Both the position numbers and the translations under genes were made by a program. Positions 16,382 through 25,959 of a stretch of DNA of 64,000 bases are shown here, in pieces. The notes beneath the pieces are model-generated. The model was not told the DNA's origin. It did no database searches and worked only from the letters and a program-made list of their open reading frames with translations. Each line of letters starts with the position of its first letter. The first letter of the stretch is position 1. Source of the DNA: TH-plancto1 sp043777375 (GTDB taxonomy: Bacteria > Planctomycetota > Planctomycetia > Planctomycetales > Planctomycetaceae); the NCBI GenBank assembly GCA_043777375.1, contig JAYWHX010000136.1:1-64000 (forward strand). Direction: 5' to 3'.

Positions 16382-17773
16382 ATGTCATCTTCCATCCATG
16401 AATCTGCAAACCTGTGGCCACGAGTCGTGAGGCAAGTCCTTTGCGGTCTCGCCTGTGTGTGCCTTTGGCCTGTGCTTGGTTCTGCTGCGACAGTGTTGCG
16501 CGAGCCGGAAGGTTCGGATCGTGTTGTCCAGGCGAGCGTCTCAGTCACCACCAATGGCTCGGTCTTCACTGCGGGTGGCCAAGAGAAGAGCCAGAAGCAC
16601 ACCATCGAAGCTGCAGCACGTTTTCGTTTTCGAGAACGCAGGCTGGCCTCCGGTGGACGCGACGCGAGCGCCCTACGGGCGGCTCGTGAATACGAGACAG
16701 CCCAGCTCGAGACCACGATCTCCGGTCGCAAGACTGAACAGTCATTGCCCGTCAGCAATCGTGTGGTCGTCTCATCCGGAGCCGAGACCGGCGTGTGGGT
16801 CTACTGCCCCGGCGGGATGCTGTCTCGCGAATCAATGGACCTGCTCGAACTGCCCGGCGAGCCACTCGCTCTGCAAGCACTTCTGCCCGTTGAGGCTGTC
16901 GATGTCGGGGCCAAGTGGTCGCCCAGCGTGTGGGCCATCCAGATGATGGCCACCGTCGAAGCAGTTCAGAAATCGGAAATGAGCTGCGAGTTAGTCTCGT
17001 TGAAGGCCGACATCGCCACCATCCAAGTCGATGGCAGCATCCTCGGTCAACGGTATGGTGCGAACACCGATGTGAAGGTCGCGGGCCAGCTGACCTTCGA
17101 TGTGAAAGCCCAGCTGCTCACGTCGGCGAAACTGACCTACACCATCAAAGCGAATATCGGGACCGTCAGCCCTGGCATTGATGCCCGAGTGGAAACAGTC
17201 GTCACCCGGCAAGTGACTCCAACACAGGGCAAGCTGACTGACGCCCTGCTGGAGTCACTGCCCATCAGCCCGCCGCGCGGGGTCGAGATGCTGGCCTTCG
17301 ACGCGGTGCCCTGGAAGGTTCAACTGCTGCATGATCGCGGCTGGCATTTGTTTCAAGCGGTCCTCGAAGGGAACAGCCAGGTCGTGATCTTTCGGTTGAT
17401 GGAGAACGGCAGTTTGATTTGCCAGAGCAACGTCGCCCAGATTCCGACCGCTCCGGCGGGGCAGCATGCCTCGCTGGATCAATTCGAAGCGGATATTCAG
17501 AAGTCACTCGGCCAGCGGTTCAAGGCTCTCAAGCCTCGCGAAAAAATCCCGGCAGACGATGGCCGCATCATCTATCGCGTGATCGCCGAAGGGCAGACGA
17601 CCCTCGCGGGAGAAAAGGGGGCTGTCGAAGTCCCGATGCAGTGGAATTACTACCTCGTCGCAGCCCCAAGTGGACAACAGCTGTCGTTTGTCTTTGCCAT
17701 CGAACCCCAGCTGGTCGAACAGTTGCAGGACCGGGACTTGGAGATGGTGCAGAGCGTGCGGTTTACGAAGTAA
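16382..17773 (+). CDS. Conserved secreted hypothetical protein
   Basis: A 463-residue protein of unknown function. The N-terminus has a hydrophobic run (VLCGLACVCLWPVLGSAA, about residues 19-36), consistent with a signal peptide. The middle part (about 60-300) is rich in beta-type alternation (VQASVSVTTNGS, YGANTDVKVAGQLTFDVKAQLL) and includes a basic stretch (RFRFRERRLASGGRD). The last 150 residues resemble a compact domain beginning VEMLAFDAVPWKVQLLHDRGWHLF and ending QDRDLEMVQSVRF. No catalytic motif is recognised. It begins 80 bp after cdsA, and the mazG-like gene follows by 71 bp on the same strand. Confidence 0.75.
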   Translation: MSSSIHESANLWPRVVRQVLCGLACVCLWPVLGSAATVLREPEGSDRVVQASVSVTTNGSVFTAGGQEKSQKHTIEAAARFRFRERRLASGGRDASALRAAREYETAQLETTISGRKTEQSLPVSNRVVVSSGAETGVWVYCPGGMLSRESMDLLELPGEPLALQALLPVEAVDVGAKWSPSVWAIQMMATVEAVQKSEMSCELVSLKADIATIQVDGSILGQRYGANTDVKVAGQLTFDVKAQLLTSAKLTYTIKANIGTVSPGIDARVETVVTRQVTPTQGKLTDALLESLPISPPRGVEMLAFDAVPWKVQLLHDRGWHLFQAVLEGNSQVVIFRLMENGSLICQSNVAQIPTAPAGQHASLDQFEADIQKSLGQRFKALKPREKIPADDGRIIYRVIAEGQTTLAGEKGAVEVPMQWNYYLVAAPSGQQLSFVFAIEPQLVEQLQDRDLEMVQSVRFTK

Positions 17774-17844
17774 CTGCCGGTCATTTCGAAACAAACTCGG
17801 GGGGCTGACGCCGCCCCGCTCGCCCATAGAGTGATTGACATCCC

Positions 17845-18144
17845 ATGAAACTCCAAGAACTCCAGACCCTGATCGACACCATGTACTCGCGCAAGGACGA
17901 GGAGCGCGGGATCGAGGGGACCTTCATGTGGCTGATGGAAGAGGTCGGCGAGTTGGCGACCGCTCTTCGCAGTGGGACGAAGGAAGAACTCGCATTTGAA
18001 TTCGCGGATGTACTCGCCTGGCTGGCAACCATTGCCAATGTCGCCAAGATCGACCTCGGCGCAGCTGTCCAAGCCAAATACGGCAACGGCTGTCCGGGTT
18101 GCCACGCGATGGTCTGCGTGTGCGGCGTGGAAGAGAAGCCGTAG
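17845..18144 (+). CDS. MazG-like nucleotide pyrophosphohydrolase
   Basis: A 99-residue protein. The all-alpha NTP-PPase metal motif is present as EEVGELATAL (about residues 31-40) and EFADVLAWLATIANVAKIDL (about 51-70), giving the ExxE...ExxD set. It would hydrolyse (d)NTPs to NMP and pyrophosphate. The C-terminus has YGNGCPGCHAMVCVC, a CxxC...CxC arrangement seen in small MazG homologues and possibly a zinc site. The substrate is unknown. Confidence 0.9.
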   Translation: MKLQELQTLIDTMYSRKDEERGIEGTFMWLMEEVGELATALRSGTKEELAFEFADVLAWLATIANVAKIDLGAAVQAKYGNGCPGCHAMVCVCGVEEKP

Positions 18145-18677
18145 TGCTTTGGTAGCCCGACACGTTACAGAGGGAGTACGTCTCTGGCTCGTTGTTCACC
18201 GCTTGGATCGACGTTGGGTGCGGTACTGCTGATAGGTCTCCCGGAGTTGCTCATGACATGATCGTTGTGATGTCGACAATGCCCTGGGGCGTGTCTCTAC
18301 GGTACTTGACTTCGACTGCCTGCCTGCCATCCACCCCTGTTCCTCAACATCTTTTCGTTGACCTGATTCTGGAGAGCCGGACAGCTGCCGTGAGGGATCG
18401 AAGCCATGGTGCGAAGACAAATGGCAACATTCGGTCCATTACTTTCGGGAGTTCGTGTGAGGAAACCCGAACTCTCCAGCGGAGGCAGACACTAAGAATT
18501 GGTCAGAATCGATTGTTCGTACGTATTCTTCGATCAACGGCGTGTGATGCGACCTAGATTCGCCAGACTTCTGGATCATACATCCAGTGCAACAATGAAT
18601 CCTGAAGCCCCACCCACATGATGCCCCCACCACAGGCCCCATGAGGGCTGAGGGGGCAAATATCAAACAAAATACAG
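18145..18677. other. 530-bp non-coding stretch
   Basis: Lies between the mazG-like gene and tRNA-Ser. Open frames on both strands are short and have no protein-like features. GCCCCC at about 18623 and GGGGGC at about 18653 could form a hairpin downstream of the minus-strand tRNA, without a T-run. I see nothing else. Confidence 0.45.
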
Positions 18678-18764
18678 CGGAGAAGGGGGGATTCGAACCC
18701 CCGAATCGTTTTCACGATTACCGGATTAGCAATCCGGCGCATTCGGCCACTCTGCCACCTCTCC
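18678..18764 (-). tRNA. tRNA-Ser (anticodon GCT)
   Basis: An 87-nt class II tRNA. The acceptor is GGAGAGG/CTTCTCC, the anticodon stem is CCGGA/TCCGG around the loop with GCT, the long variable arm is AATCGTGAAAACGATT, and the T-arm contains GGTTCGAATCC. The discriminator is G. CCA is not encoded. It reads AGC/AGT. Confidence 0.96.
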
Positions 18765-18949
18765 GGGAGGAGGGATTTCTCCCCGCTCACTGTCACTTCG
18801 GCAGTGACGTTGCGAAAATATAGCGGAAATCGCACTCGACGCAAAGAGTCGGGAAAGCGACGCTGGAGTGGTCCGTTTTAGAACTTGGAGAACCGGTTCG
18901 AAATGACCGCCCTTGACGCCCCATCATTGATCGAAGATCGGAAACACTG

Positions 18950-20053
18950 ATGCGAATTTTGACGATCATGGCGGGCGGAGGCGGTGTTCGGTTCTGGCCC
19001 GAGAGTCGGCGGGCACGACCCAAACAGTTCCTCTCGATCGAGGGCGACCGCTCGCTACTCCAAGCCACAGCCGATCGCTCCCTCCCGCTGTTCAGCTGGG
19101 ATCGCATCTCGGTGATCACCGGAGTGGACTATGCAGCTGCAACACAGGCACATCTCCCTGATTTGCCTGAGCAGAACCTGCTGCTCGAACCCGCCGCTCG
19201 CAACACAGCTGCATGCTTGGGGTTGGCAGCTGCAGTTTGGGCTCGTCGTGATCCGCAGGCGGTGATGGCGGTGGTTCCGGCGGATCATCTGATCTCGCCG
19301 GATGAACGCTTTCAGCAGTGCTTGCGATCGGCGATGGAGGCTGTCGAAGCAGCTCCGGATGCGGTGTACTTGCTGGGGATTCCGCCGACCCGACCGGCGA
19401 CTGGATACGGATACATTGAGGTCGAGACACGCGCGGTGAACGCGGGCTCTTCTGATCCACTCACTCCCCGTCCCGTCCTGCGGTTTCGAGAGAAGCCCAA
19501 CGCGGCCACAGCGACGGAGTTTCTGGCGAGCGGGAGGCACTTCTGGAACGCGGGGATCTTCGTCTGGTCAGCTGCCCGATATCTTTCATTGCTGGAGCGG
19601 TATGCTCCGCAGATCGCCGAGGTCGTGCAGCAGATGGCCTCACACGGGACTGCCAGCGAGTGGAGTCCGCAAGATTGCCAGGACTTCGCCCGACTCCCCT
19701 CGATCTCGGTCGATCACGCGGTACTGGAGCCGCTGTCGCGCGAGGCGCAGTCCGGATTGATAGTCATCCCTGCCGACTTCTCATGGAGCGATGTTGGCAG
19801 CTGGCAGACTTGGCCAGAGCTGTGGGGGCAGGATGAGCACGGCAATACGATTCGCGGCCCCCATGTCGGATGGGAGACCACTCACACAACTGTGCAGACC
19901 TCACCGGAGCATCTGGTGGCCACCTTTGGCATTGAGGGGCTGCTGATCGTACATACTCCGACAGCGACCTTGGTGGCCCGCCGGGATGACGAAGCGAGTG
20001 TCCGCAAGCTTGTGGCAGAGATGGAACGGCTCGGTCATGCAAAGTGGTTGTAA
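18950..20053 (+). CDS. manC: Mannose-1-phosphate guanylyltransferase
   Basis: A nucleotidyltransferase that forms GDP-mannose from GTP and mannose-1-phosphate for exopolysaccharide or LPS sugars. The 367-residue length fits the short form without an isomerase domain. The pyrophosphorylase signature is AGGGGVRFWPESRRARPKQFL at residues 8-28 (GGGG instead of the usual GGSG). Further conserved parts are LLLEPAARNTAACLGLA, VVPADHLI, PTRPATGYGYIEV, FREKP, FWNAGIFVWSA and the metal-binding DFSWSDVGSW. The ATG at 18950 starts exactly at the nucleotide-binding strand. Confidence 0.93.
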   Translation: MRILTIMAGGGGVRFWPESRRARPKQFLSIEGDRSLLQATADRSLPLFSWDRISVITGVDYAAATQAHLPDLPEQNLLLEPAARNTAACLGLAAAVWARRDPQAVMAVVPADHLISPDERFQQCLRSAMEAVEAAPDAVYLLGIPPTRPATGYGYIEVETRAVNAGSSDPLTPRPVLRFREKPNAATATEFLASGRHFWNAGIFVWSAARYLSLLERYAPQIAEVVQQMASHGTASEWSPQDCQDFARLPSISVDHAVLEPLSREAQSGLIVIPADFSWSDVGSWQTWPELWGQDEHGNTIRGPHVGWETTHTTVQTSPEHLVATFGIEGLLIVHTPTATLVARRDDEASVRKLVAEMERLGHAKWL

Positions 20054-20172
20054 GCGGGATTCTGCCTGCGGCATGAATTCGGCCCTCTGCGCCCCCGCTT
20101 ACCGAGGTGGTCCACGCGCTAAATCATTCCGCGAGTCAACCACCCCGATCAAGCATTTCAGCGCGATAAGAA

Positions 20173-20685
20173 TCAGGACTTCGGCTTCTTGATCAACGTG
20201 GCGCTCTTGATCGTCAACGAGCCTTTCTCGGTCCCCAGCACAAACCCAATGCGGTTCTTTCCGGCAGCTGTCGCATCGGCACGAAAGGTGTACTCGTATT
20301 TCTTGTACTCGGGGGGCACAGCGGAGACCTCTTCATGCAGTCCGATCTCGTGGTAATCTCCATCGTCGACTCCGGCCACTATGATAATTGCCCGTCGCTC
20401 GGGGGACTTGGCTTCGAAGGTCAGCGTGTAGTCCTCGCCGTCCTTCAGATCGAGACCCGTCTGATAGACTTGAACATGCCAGTCGGTGCCGTCGAGTTCT
20501 GCAGCTGTGAAAGTGACTGTCTCGCCCTCGACAGCCATCGTGCCCTTCCCACCTTCGTGCTGCTCAAACCGCCAAGACGCAGCGACATTGATGGGTTTCA
20601 GCAGGCTAGCCGGAGCTTGAGCTTCTTCAGCTTGCACAGACATGGACAGGCACAATAGGGCACAGCACAAGTAAGCTCTCATCAC
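20173..20685 (-). CDS. Exported carbohydrate-binding-module-like protein
   Basis: A 170-residue protein with a signal peptide (residues 1-19, ending SVQAEE). The remainder is a single beta-sandwich domain like CBM4/9 modules: WRFEQHEGGKGTMAVEGETVTF, DWHVQVYQTGLDLKDGEDYTLTFEAKS, YEYTFRADATAAGKNRIGFVLG. Such domains bind glycans or act as accessory modules, but here no catalytic domain is attached. It is convergent with manC. Glycan binding is an inference from the fold-like pattern. Confidence 0.78.
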   Translation of the reverse strand: MMRAYLCCALLCLSMSVQAEEAQAPASLLKPINVAASWRFEQHEGGKGTMAVEGETVTFTAAELDGTDWHVQVYQTGLDLKDGEDYTLTFEAKSPERRAIIIVAGVDDGDYHEIGLHEEVSAVPPEYKKYEYTFRADATAAGKNRIGFVLGTEKGSLTIKSATLIKKPKS

Positions 20686-20867
20686 ATTCGTCTTCGGGAA
20701 TCGTCATAGCGACGGGGATGGGTTTGCAGACGGAATCGTCTGGGATGATGATAGGCGAGAGCGAGACGTCCGCATACAGTTCAAAGACCTCTGAGAACGC
20801 ATCCACTCAGAGTTCTGTCCTCATTCAACGGATCGGTCTTCGCTGATCACAAACGGCTCATCAACTT

Positions 20868-22733
20868 ATGTCACACACCTTCCTCAAATTCGGCCCGAAA
20901 ATCACTGTCCTGCCTGTGGTACATGGCAGCGGGGACTTTGCGCTGGAAGTCCGGCAGGTGTTGTTGACGGAGAAGTTTGATTGTCTGGCGGTGCCTTTGC
21001 CGGAATCGTTTCAAGCCGCTGTCGAGGAAGCGATCGAGGCTCTGCCGACGCCGACGATTGTGGTTCGCTCTGAGGAGGCGGGGTATCGCCCGGACTCCTC
21101 GGGCGATGAGACTGACTCACTTCCGCAGGCGAGTTATGTCCCGATCGACCCCTGTCAGCCGGTGATCGCGGCCCTTCGCTTTGCGATCCAGGATCGGATG
21201 CCGCGCGCATTCATCGACCTCGAAACGGACGGGTTCCATAACACGCCGGTCGGTCTGCCCGACCCGTATGCCCTCAAGAAGGTCGCCGTCGAGAAGTTCT
21301 CCGCAGTTGTCTTGCCGTCACTGCCGCGACCGACCAACCCACGCCATGTCGAGCGGATTGCGTGGATGGCTCACCGGCTGCGGCAGTTGGAGCGGAAGTA
21401 CCAGCGGGTGTTGTTCGTCTGTTCGCTGGCCGACTGGCCGTGGATTCGCGAGGCGTATACCGAGAAGACTGCTGTCGATCAGCCCTTCGAGGCCGAGCAA
21501 GAGCCAGCGATCTACAAGGTGGCCCCGGAGACCTTGGTCTTTTTGCTGGGCGAGTTGCCGTATTTGACCGGGCTGTACGAGCGGGCGCGGGCGGAACTTG
21601 ACGACGACGAGAACCTCTCGATTGATGGCATCAAAGAGATGCTGCTTACCACGCGCGAGCGGTACAAGGAGGAACTCAAGGGGCGAGCCCGCAACATCTC
21701 GCCGCACCTGCTGTCGAACTACCTCAAGTATGTCCGCAACCTGTCGCTGATCGAGCGGCGGATGACCCCGGACCTGTATACCCTCATCATCGCCGCCCAG
21801 CAAACCGCGGGAGACCAGTTCGCGATCCACCTCGCCGAGACCGCGCGCAGTTACCCCTACAGCGAGCCACTGCACTACGACGATTTCCACATGTCGATCG
21901 ACCGGGGCCAGCTCCCCAATGGCGACATCGTCCAGTTACAGAATCGTTTGCCGGGGAACCCGCTCGAGTGGCGGACCTGCAAGCTCAATCGCCGTCCGCC
22001 GAAACTCGATCAATTGAAATGGGCCAACGATTGGAACCCGTTCGGGCAATGCAGTTGGCCTCCCGAGGATATCGCGATCGAGCGGTTTCGCACGCACGTG
22101 AAGGACAAAGCACTGTCCTTGATGGGCAATGACCTTGCGCGCACTGAGAAATTCTCGACGAGTCTGAAGGACGGGCTGGATATCCGCGAGACGCTGCGGA
22201 ATTGGCACACGGGCGAGCTGTATGTGAAGATCCAGCCACCCGCAAAGGGGACGCTGGACTGCGTGATCATGCTGTTCGATTCGCCGTCGGACCCGCGAGA
22301 TTACCCGTGGCGGATTACTTGGCACGCGGAGAAGCACGACGAGTCGACGCTTTCGTTCTTCGCGACACCCTTCTCGCAAGAAGTGGTCGGCCCCGGCATC
22401 GCGATGGCGACGTACGGGGGCTCGATGTTTCTATTTCCGCCTCGCAATATTCCCGACCTGTGGCGCGACCCGCGATTCGATTTCGCCGACACACTCGAAG
22501 AGCGGCTGCTGGCCGGTGCCTGCTATCATTCGCAGCAAACTCACATCGCGATTCTGTCTGCGATGCCACCCGGAGCCGGCTGGAGACGGCTGGCCAAGAA
22601 GTATCACAAACGGCTGGTCCATGTCCCGCTGAGCCAGTTCAGCCAAGAAACCATTCAGCAATTGCGAATGTTCCATGTCCTCAATGGGCGTCAGGTTCGC
22701 AGTTATGCCGAGCACTTTATCCGCAAGGCATAG
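20868..22733 (+). CDS. Hypothetical protein, weakly TraB/PrgY-like N-terminus
   Basis: A 621-residue soluble protein without signal peptide or membrane segments. The N-terminus (VLPVVHGSGDFALEVRQVLL, then FDCLAVPLPESF and SYVPIDPCQPVIAALRFA) is reminiscent of the TraB/EreA-type domain in its HxS and Asp/Glu pattern, but the match is weak. A central region (about 200-320) is helical and charged. The C-terminal half contains WRITWHAEKHDESTLSFFATPF and HIAILSAMPPGAGWRRLAKKYHKRLVHVPLSQFS. No catalytic motif is certain. It stands alone on its strand. Confidence 0.7.
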   Translation: MSHTFLKFGPKITVLPVVHGSGDFALEVRQVLLTEKFDCLAVPLPESFQAAVEEAIEALPTPTIVVRSEEAGYRPDSSGDETDSLPQASYVPIDPCQPVIAALRFAIQDRMPRAFIDLETDGFHNTPVGLPDPYALKKVAVEKFSAVVLPSLPRPTNPRHVERIAWMAHRLRQLERKYQRVLFVCSLADWPWIREAYTEKTAVDQPFEAEQEPAIYKVAPETLVFLLGELPYLTGLYERARAELDDDENLSIDGIKEMLLTTRERYKEELKGRARNISPHLLSNYLKYVRNLSLIERRMTPDLYTLIIAAQQTAGDQFAIHLAETARSYPYSEPLHYDDFHMSIDRGQLPNGDIVQLQNRLPGNPLEWRTCKLNRRPPKLDQLKWANDWNPFGQCSWPPEDIAIERFRTHVKDKALSLMGNDLARTEKFSTSLKDGLDIRETLRNWHTGELYVKIQPPAKGTLDCVIMLFDSPSDPRDYPWRITWHAEKHDESTLSFFATPFSQEVVGPGIAMATYGGSMFLFPPRNIPDLWRDPRFDFADTLEERLLAGACYHSQQTHIAILSAMPPGAGWRRLAKKYHKRLVHVPLSQFSQETIQQLRMFHVLNGRQVRSYAEHFIRKA

Positions 22734-22759
22734 CAGTTCGCGGAGGACTCTCGGACGTC

Positions 22760-22787
22760 GTCAAACCCTCGTGGCGACGGGTTTGAC
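22760..22787. repeat. Small palindrome after the 621-residue gene
   Basis: Perfect 9-bp arms GTCAAACCC (22760-22768) and GGGTTTGAC (22779-22787) with a 10-nt GC-rich loop. There is no T-run. It may be a terminator-like or dispersed repeat element between convergent genes. Confidence 0.6.
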
Positions 22788-22829
22788 AACCGAAAGTGGC
22801 CAGGCGCGATCATTGTGCCTCGGATCGAT

Positions 22830-23747
22830 TTAGTTCTCACGAGTCGCAGATTTCTCGGTCGCCACGCGTCGAGCAGGAGACTTGCTTCCAGCTGTGTCGC
22901 TCAACTTTTGGACCGTGCCTTGATTGTCCGCCAGGGTCGTTGTCAGCTGCAAATGCTTATCGCTCAATTCGCGACGCAGAGCATCGACTGATTTCACGAG
23001 TTCGTTACGAGCCACTTCATCGCTACGCAGCGTTTGAACCAGACCATCCTTCACATCGGGACCGGCCTTCTCAGCAGCATCCGGCTTGCCGTTCAGCTCG
23101 CCCATGCGTTCATCGAGTGCGGCTTGAGACGCGGTGTTGTGAATGCCTTGAATCGCCAACGTGGCTGTTTCCTGACGAACTGTTTGTTCCGCCAGAATGA
23201 TCAAGGTCCGCAGCGTGTCGATCGAGCTGCGGTAGTCGCGAGGGATATCTTCTCGAACCCGGTAATCGCCACGTGGCCAGTTTTGAACTTCGTTGGCAAA
23301 TGGAGGACGTGTCAACTTGCCGCCCGCACTGTCCTGCCGCACTTCCGTCAGTTGAAAGTCTCCGACGTAGACCGACTTGCCAGCTTCATCGGTCCCGAAG
23401 ACATAGGCCAAAGGCAGCTTCGTGGGATCCTGCAATCCACGCCCCAAGCCCACGTTGGAACCGATTCCGAGCTCAATCGAACCATCACCCGCTGGAGCAG
23501 CTCCCGAGTTGGGAGCTTGCCATGCACGGCCCCAGTTATCGTTTTCCCAGTGTACGAGGTTGCGGGCGTCTTCAAATTGTTTTTTGGCGGACTTCAGCTT
23601 GGCTTCGGAGTCTGCGATTTGAAGCGTTTTGGCGTCAATCTTCGTCAGCCAAGTCGATCGCGCCTTGAGCACACCAACCGTCAAATAGGTTGCAAACAGC
23701 AGGCAGGCGATCAGCAGCCCCATCGCAATCTTGCCGAGAGTGTTCAT
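22830..23747 (-). CDS. Membrane-anchored coiled-coil hypothetical protein
   Basis: A 305-residue protein with one N-terminal membrane anchor (about residues 7-27, MGLLIACLLFATYLTVGVL). A helical stretch follows (KIDAKTLQIADSEAKLKSAKKQFEDARNL), then a central domain (about 75-150, GSIELGIGSNVGLGRG...VYVGDFQLTEV). A long coiled-coil C-terminus covers about 165-290 (LVKSVDALRRELSDKHLQLTTTL). The tail is Ser/Arg-rich. It looks like a planctomycete-conserved protein of unknown function, with the bulk probably periplasmic. Confidence 0.75.
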   Translation of the reverse strand: MNTLGKIAMGLLIACLLFATYLTVGVLKARSTWLTKIDAKTLQIADSEAKLKSAKKQFEDARNLVHWENDNWGRAWQAPNSGAAPAGDGSIELGIGSNVGLGRGLQDPTKLPLAYVFGTDEAGKSVYVGDFQLTEVRQDSAGGKLTRPPFANEVQNWPRGDYRVREDIPRDYRSSIDTLRTLIILAEQTVRQETATLAIQGIHNTASQAALDERMGELNGKPDAAEKAGPDVKDGLVQTLRSDEVARNELVKSVDALRRELSDKHLQLTTTLADNQGTVQKLSDTAGSKSPARRVATEKSATREN

Positions 23748-23955
23748 CTCTTTCCCCGCACGCAGCCTGACCCAAAATTCCGAGCCGTACCCGATTTAGA
23801 GTACCTCACATCCCGTATCGGTCGGAATGCTCAAACTCCGCTGCCGAAACGGAATTCTTCCGCGTGTTCCGAATGCGCCGACTCTAACGACCAGATCACC
23901 TGATTGATGCTACGCACGCCGATCCGTCAACGTCAAGACCCGACTTGGTGATCCT

Positions 23956-25308
23956 TTACTTTGCTTGCAGAGCCTTCTCGATGACCCCGTCCAATTCCTC
24001 CAGCCCCCTGTTGCTGTCCACGGGGTAGTACCCGACGCGATAGTGCAGGATTGTGCCGTCCGACCCGAGCACGACCCATAACGGTAACTCCACTCCCAAT
24101 TTCCTCGGATCACCGAAGGCAGCCAGCGCTCCCTCGGTTTCCCTCACGAGCGGATACCCGATATTCATGAACTCCCGCAACTTGCGAGCTGACCTCAAGG
24201 CAGATGGCGCAGTGCCTGGATCCTGGAGTCGTTTGTCGGAAATCACTCCGAAAACCTGAACCTGCCCCTTGCGCTTTTGAGCGAGGAAATCCAAATAACC
24301 GACCTGCCCATACGGCTCCGCCAGCGGCTTTTCCTGATACTCCCAGAAATGCAGAATCGTCACCTGATCGGGCTTGGACATCGAAATCGGCTGGCCCCCG
24401 TCGAGCGGTATGACCAAGATGGGAGGAGCTGGGCGTCCGACAAACCGCTTCGCGAGATCGGCGACTGCCTCATCCCGCTGCATCCCCGAGGTCACTTCTC
24501 GTCGAATCACACCAGCCAGTGCCGCGAACGGTGTCCCATCAGCTGCCGTGTCGATCGCTTTTAACGACTGAGTCGCGACATCCAGCTGCGGCGGGGTCAA
24601 ATCGGCGATGCCCTCAGAGAGTTCAATTCTCAATTCATGCTTCAGCGTCAGCATTGGGGCAGTCGCCGTACTCCATGCCGCCAAGGTCGACGGCTCGGCC
24701 AAACTGATCTCCTCCAGCTTCAAGTTCAGATCGAACCGTTCCCCCATGCCGACAAAATACCGGTGATCCGCTGCCTGAATCGACCCATTGGATTTCTGAA
24801 TCGACAGCGTTGTCCGCCGCCCCTGGGGACCATTGATCTCCAACTGCCAGCACAGCTGAGAGTTCACCGACTTCTCTCCGAGGAGACGATACATCTGCGT
24901 CCCTTCCGTCCATTCGGCTCCGGGTAGCAGCTTCGCAAAGCCAGGATAGACCCCGAATCGCAGACCGATCCAAGAGCTATGACCCTCGTGCAGGTGCCGC
25001 TGTTGTGGGAGCGCGGGTGAGGCGAGCCCCTCGGCATCGAATTCCACTCGCCCGAACAATTCATACCAAGGCTGCTCGTCGCTCGGCTGCTCCATCAGAT
25101 ACAGAATCGTCGGAAATCCTGTCGGCTGAGGCGAGACCAGACAACGGATCTCGAAGTCTCGAACAGGCTGCGATGTTCCGTTCGCAGCCGCTTGATTGAG
25201 GACAGCGGTGTATCGCAGGAGTTGAGGTTTTGTCGTGGTGGCCTCGTCGGCTGAAACAGCTCTCCCGCACAAGACGACGGCAAGACAGACACAAAAGATG
25301 CGAAACAT
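23956..25308 (-). CDS. Exported protein with TlpA/AhpC-like thioredoxin fold lacking CxxC
   Basis: A 450-residue protein. The start at 25308 gives a signal peptide (MFRIFCVCLAVVLCGRAVSA). Residues 25-290 are a beta-rich domain of unknown function. Residues 295-450 resemble a redoxin: FVGRPAPPILVIPLDGG, VTILHFWEYQEKP, LREFMNIGYPLV, AFGDPRKLGVELPLWVVLGSDGTILHYRVGY. Where active TlpA proteins have FWxxWCxPC, the sequence is FWEYQEKPL, so both redox cysteines are absent. A structural or binding role rather than thiol exchange is expected. The frame continues upstream to 25476, but that part looks non-coding. Confidence 0.78.
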   Translation of the reverse strand: MFRIFCVCLAVVLCGRAVSADEATTTKPQLLRYTAVLNQAAANGTSQPVRDFEIRCLVSPQPTGFPTILYLMEQPSDEQPWYELFGRVEFDAEGLASPALPQQRHLHEGHSSWIGLRFGVYPGFAKLLPGAEWTEGTQMYRLLGEKSVNSQLCWQLEINGPQGRRTTLSIQKSNGSIQAADHRYFVGMGERFDLNLKLEEISLAEPSTLAAWSTATAPMLTLKHELRIELSEGIADLTPPQLDVATQSLKAIDTAADGTPFAALAGVIRREVTSGMQRDEAVADLAKRFVGRPAPPILVIPLDGGQPISMSKPDQVTILHFWEYQEKPLAEPYGQVGYLDFLAQKRKGQVQVFGVISDKRLQDPGTAPSALRSARKLREFMNIGYPLVRETEGALAAFGDPRKLGVELPLWVVLGSDGTILHYRVGYYPVDSNRGLEELDGVIEKALQAK

Positions 25309-25467
25309 GGCGGGCTCCAGGCGGGGGACACGGCTCTGTATCTTTGCGGGGCTGCGAAGAATCGACAAGCGGGATCGAGGACGGGATTGCGATCTGGTCA
25401 GCTGACCCAGACAATGGGAATCGGCAGTGCCCGGAGGCACTGAACACTGGATGCTGGACACTACGTC

Positions 25468-25959
25468 ATGTTTCACAATCTTCTTCGAGGTCGCCGCATG
25501 TGGTGGCTGCTCTTGTTACTGATCCCGCTGAGTTGGGCAGCGCTCGTGCTGCCGTCCTGGCGACGACCGTCCCTGGGTCTCGTCGAAGGGAAACTCCGGC
25601 GTTGCCCAGACTCGCCGAACTGCGTTTGCAGTGAAGGCGCGACCGGGGAGCATGCGATCGATCCCTTTAGCTACGCCACCAAGCCTTCACATGCGGCGGC
25701 ATGGTCAGATCTCAAGGTAGTGCTGCAGAGTTCAGAGGGCGCAAGAATCATCACCCAAAATGACGAATACATGCATGTGGAATTTACGACTCCTCTGATG
25801 CGTTATGTGGACGATGTGGAGTTCCGAAAGACGCCCGAGGCGATCCACGTTCGATCCGCGTCGCGGGTGGGTCGATCCGATCTCGGAGCCAATCGCAAGC
25901 GAATGGAGCGGCTGCGACAAGCCTACCAGCCCACGATCTCGATGGATCAACAGTCATGA
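25468..25959 (+). CDS. DUF1499 family protein
   Basis: A 163-residue protein with an N-terminal membrane segment (about residues 11-28, WWLLLLLIPLSWAALVL). The DUF1499 core begins LRRCPDSPNCVCSEG and continues through AWSDLKVVLQS, YMHVEFTTPLMRYVDDVEF and IHVRSASRVGRSDLGANRKRMERLR, all family hallmarks. Its function is unknown, probably envelope-associated. The stop overlaps the tsaE start (ATGA at 25956-25959), indicating translational coupling. Confidence 0.9.
   Translation: MFHNLLRGRRMWWLLLLLIPLSWAALVLPSWRRPSLGLVEGKLRRCPDSPNCVCSEGATGEHAIDPFSYATKPSHAAAWSDLKVVLQSSEGARIITQNDEYMHVEFTTPLMRYVDDVEFRKTPEAIHVRSASRVGRSDLGANRKRMERLRQAYQPTISMDQQS

Noticed and set aside
18192..18557. 121-codon plus-strand frame between the mazG-like gene and tRNA-Ser
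   Set aside because: No domain, signal peptide or ribosome site, and amino-acid composition looks random.
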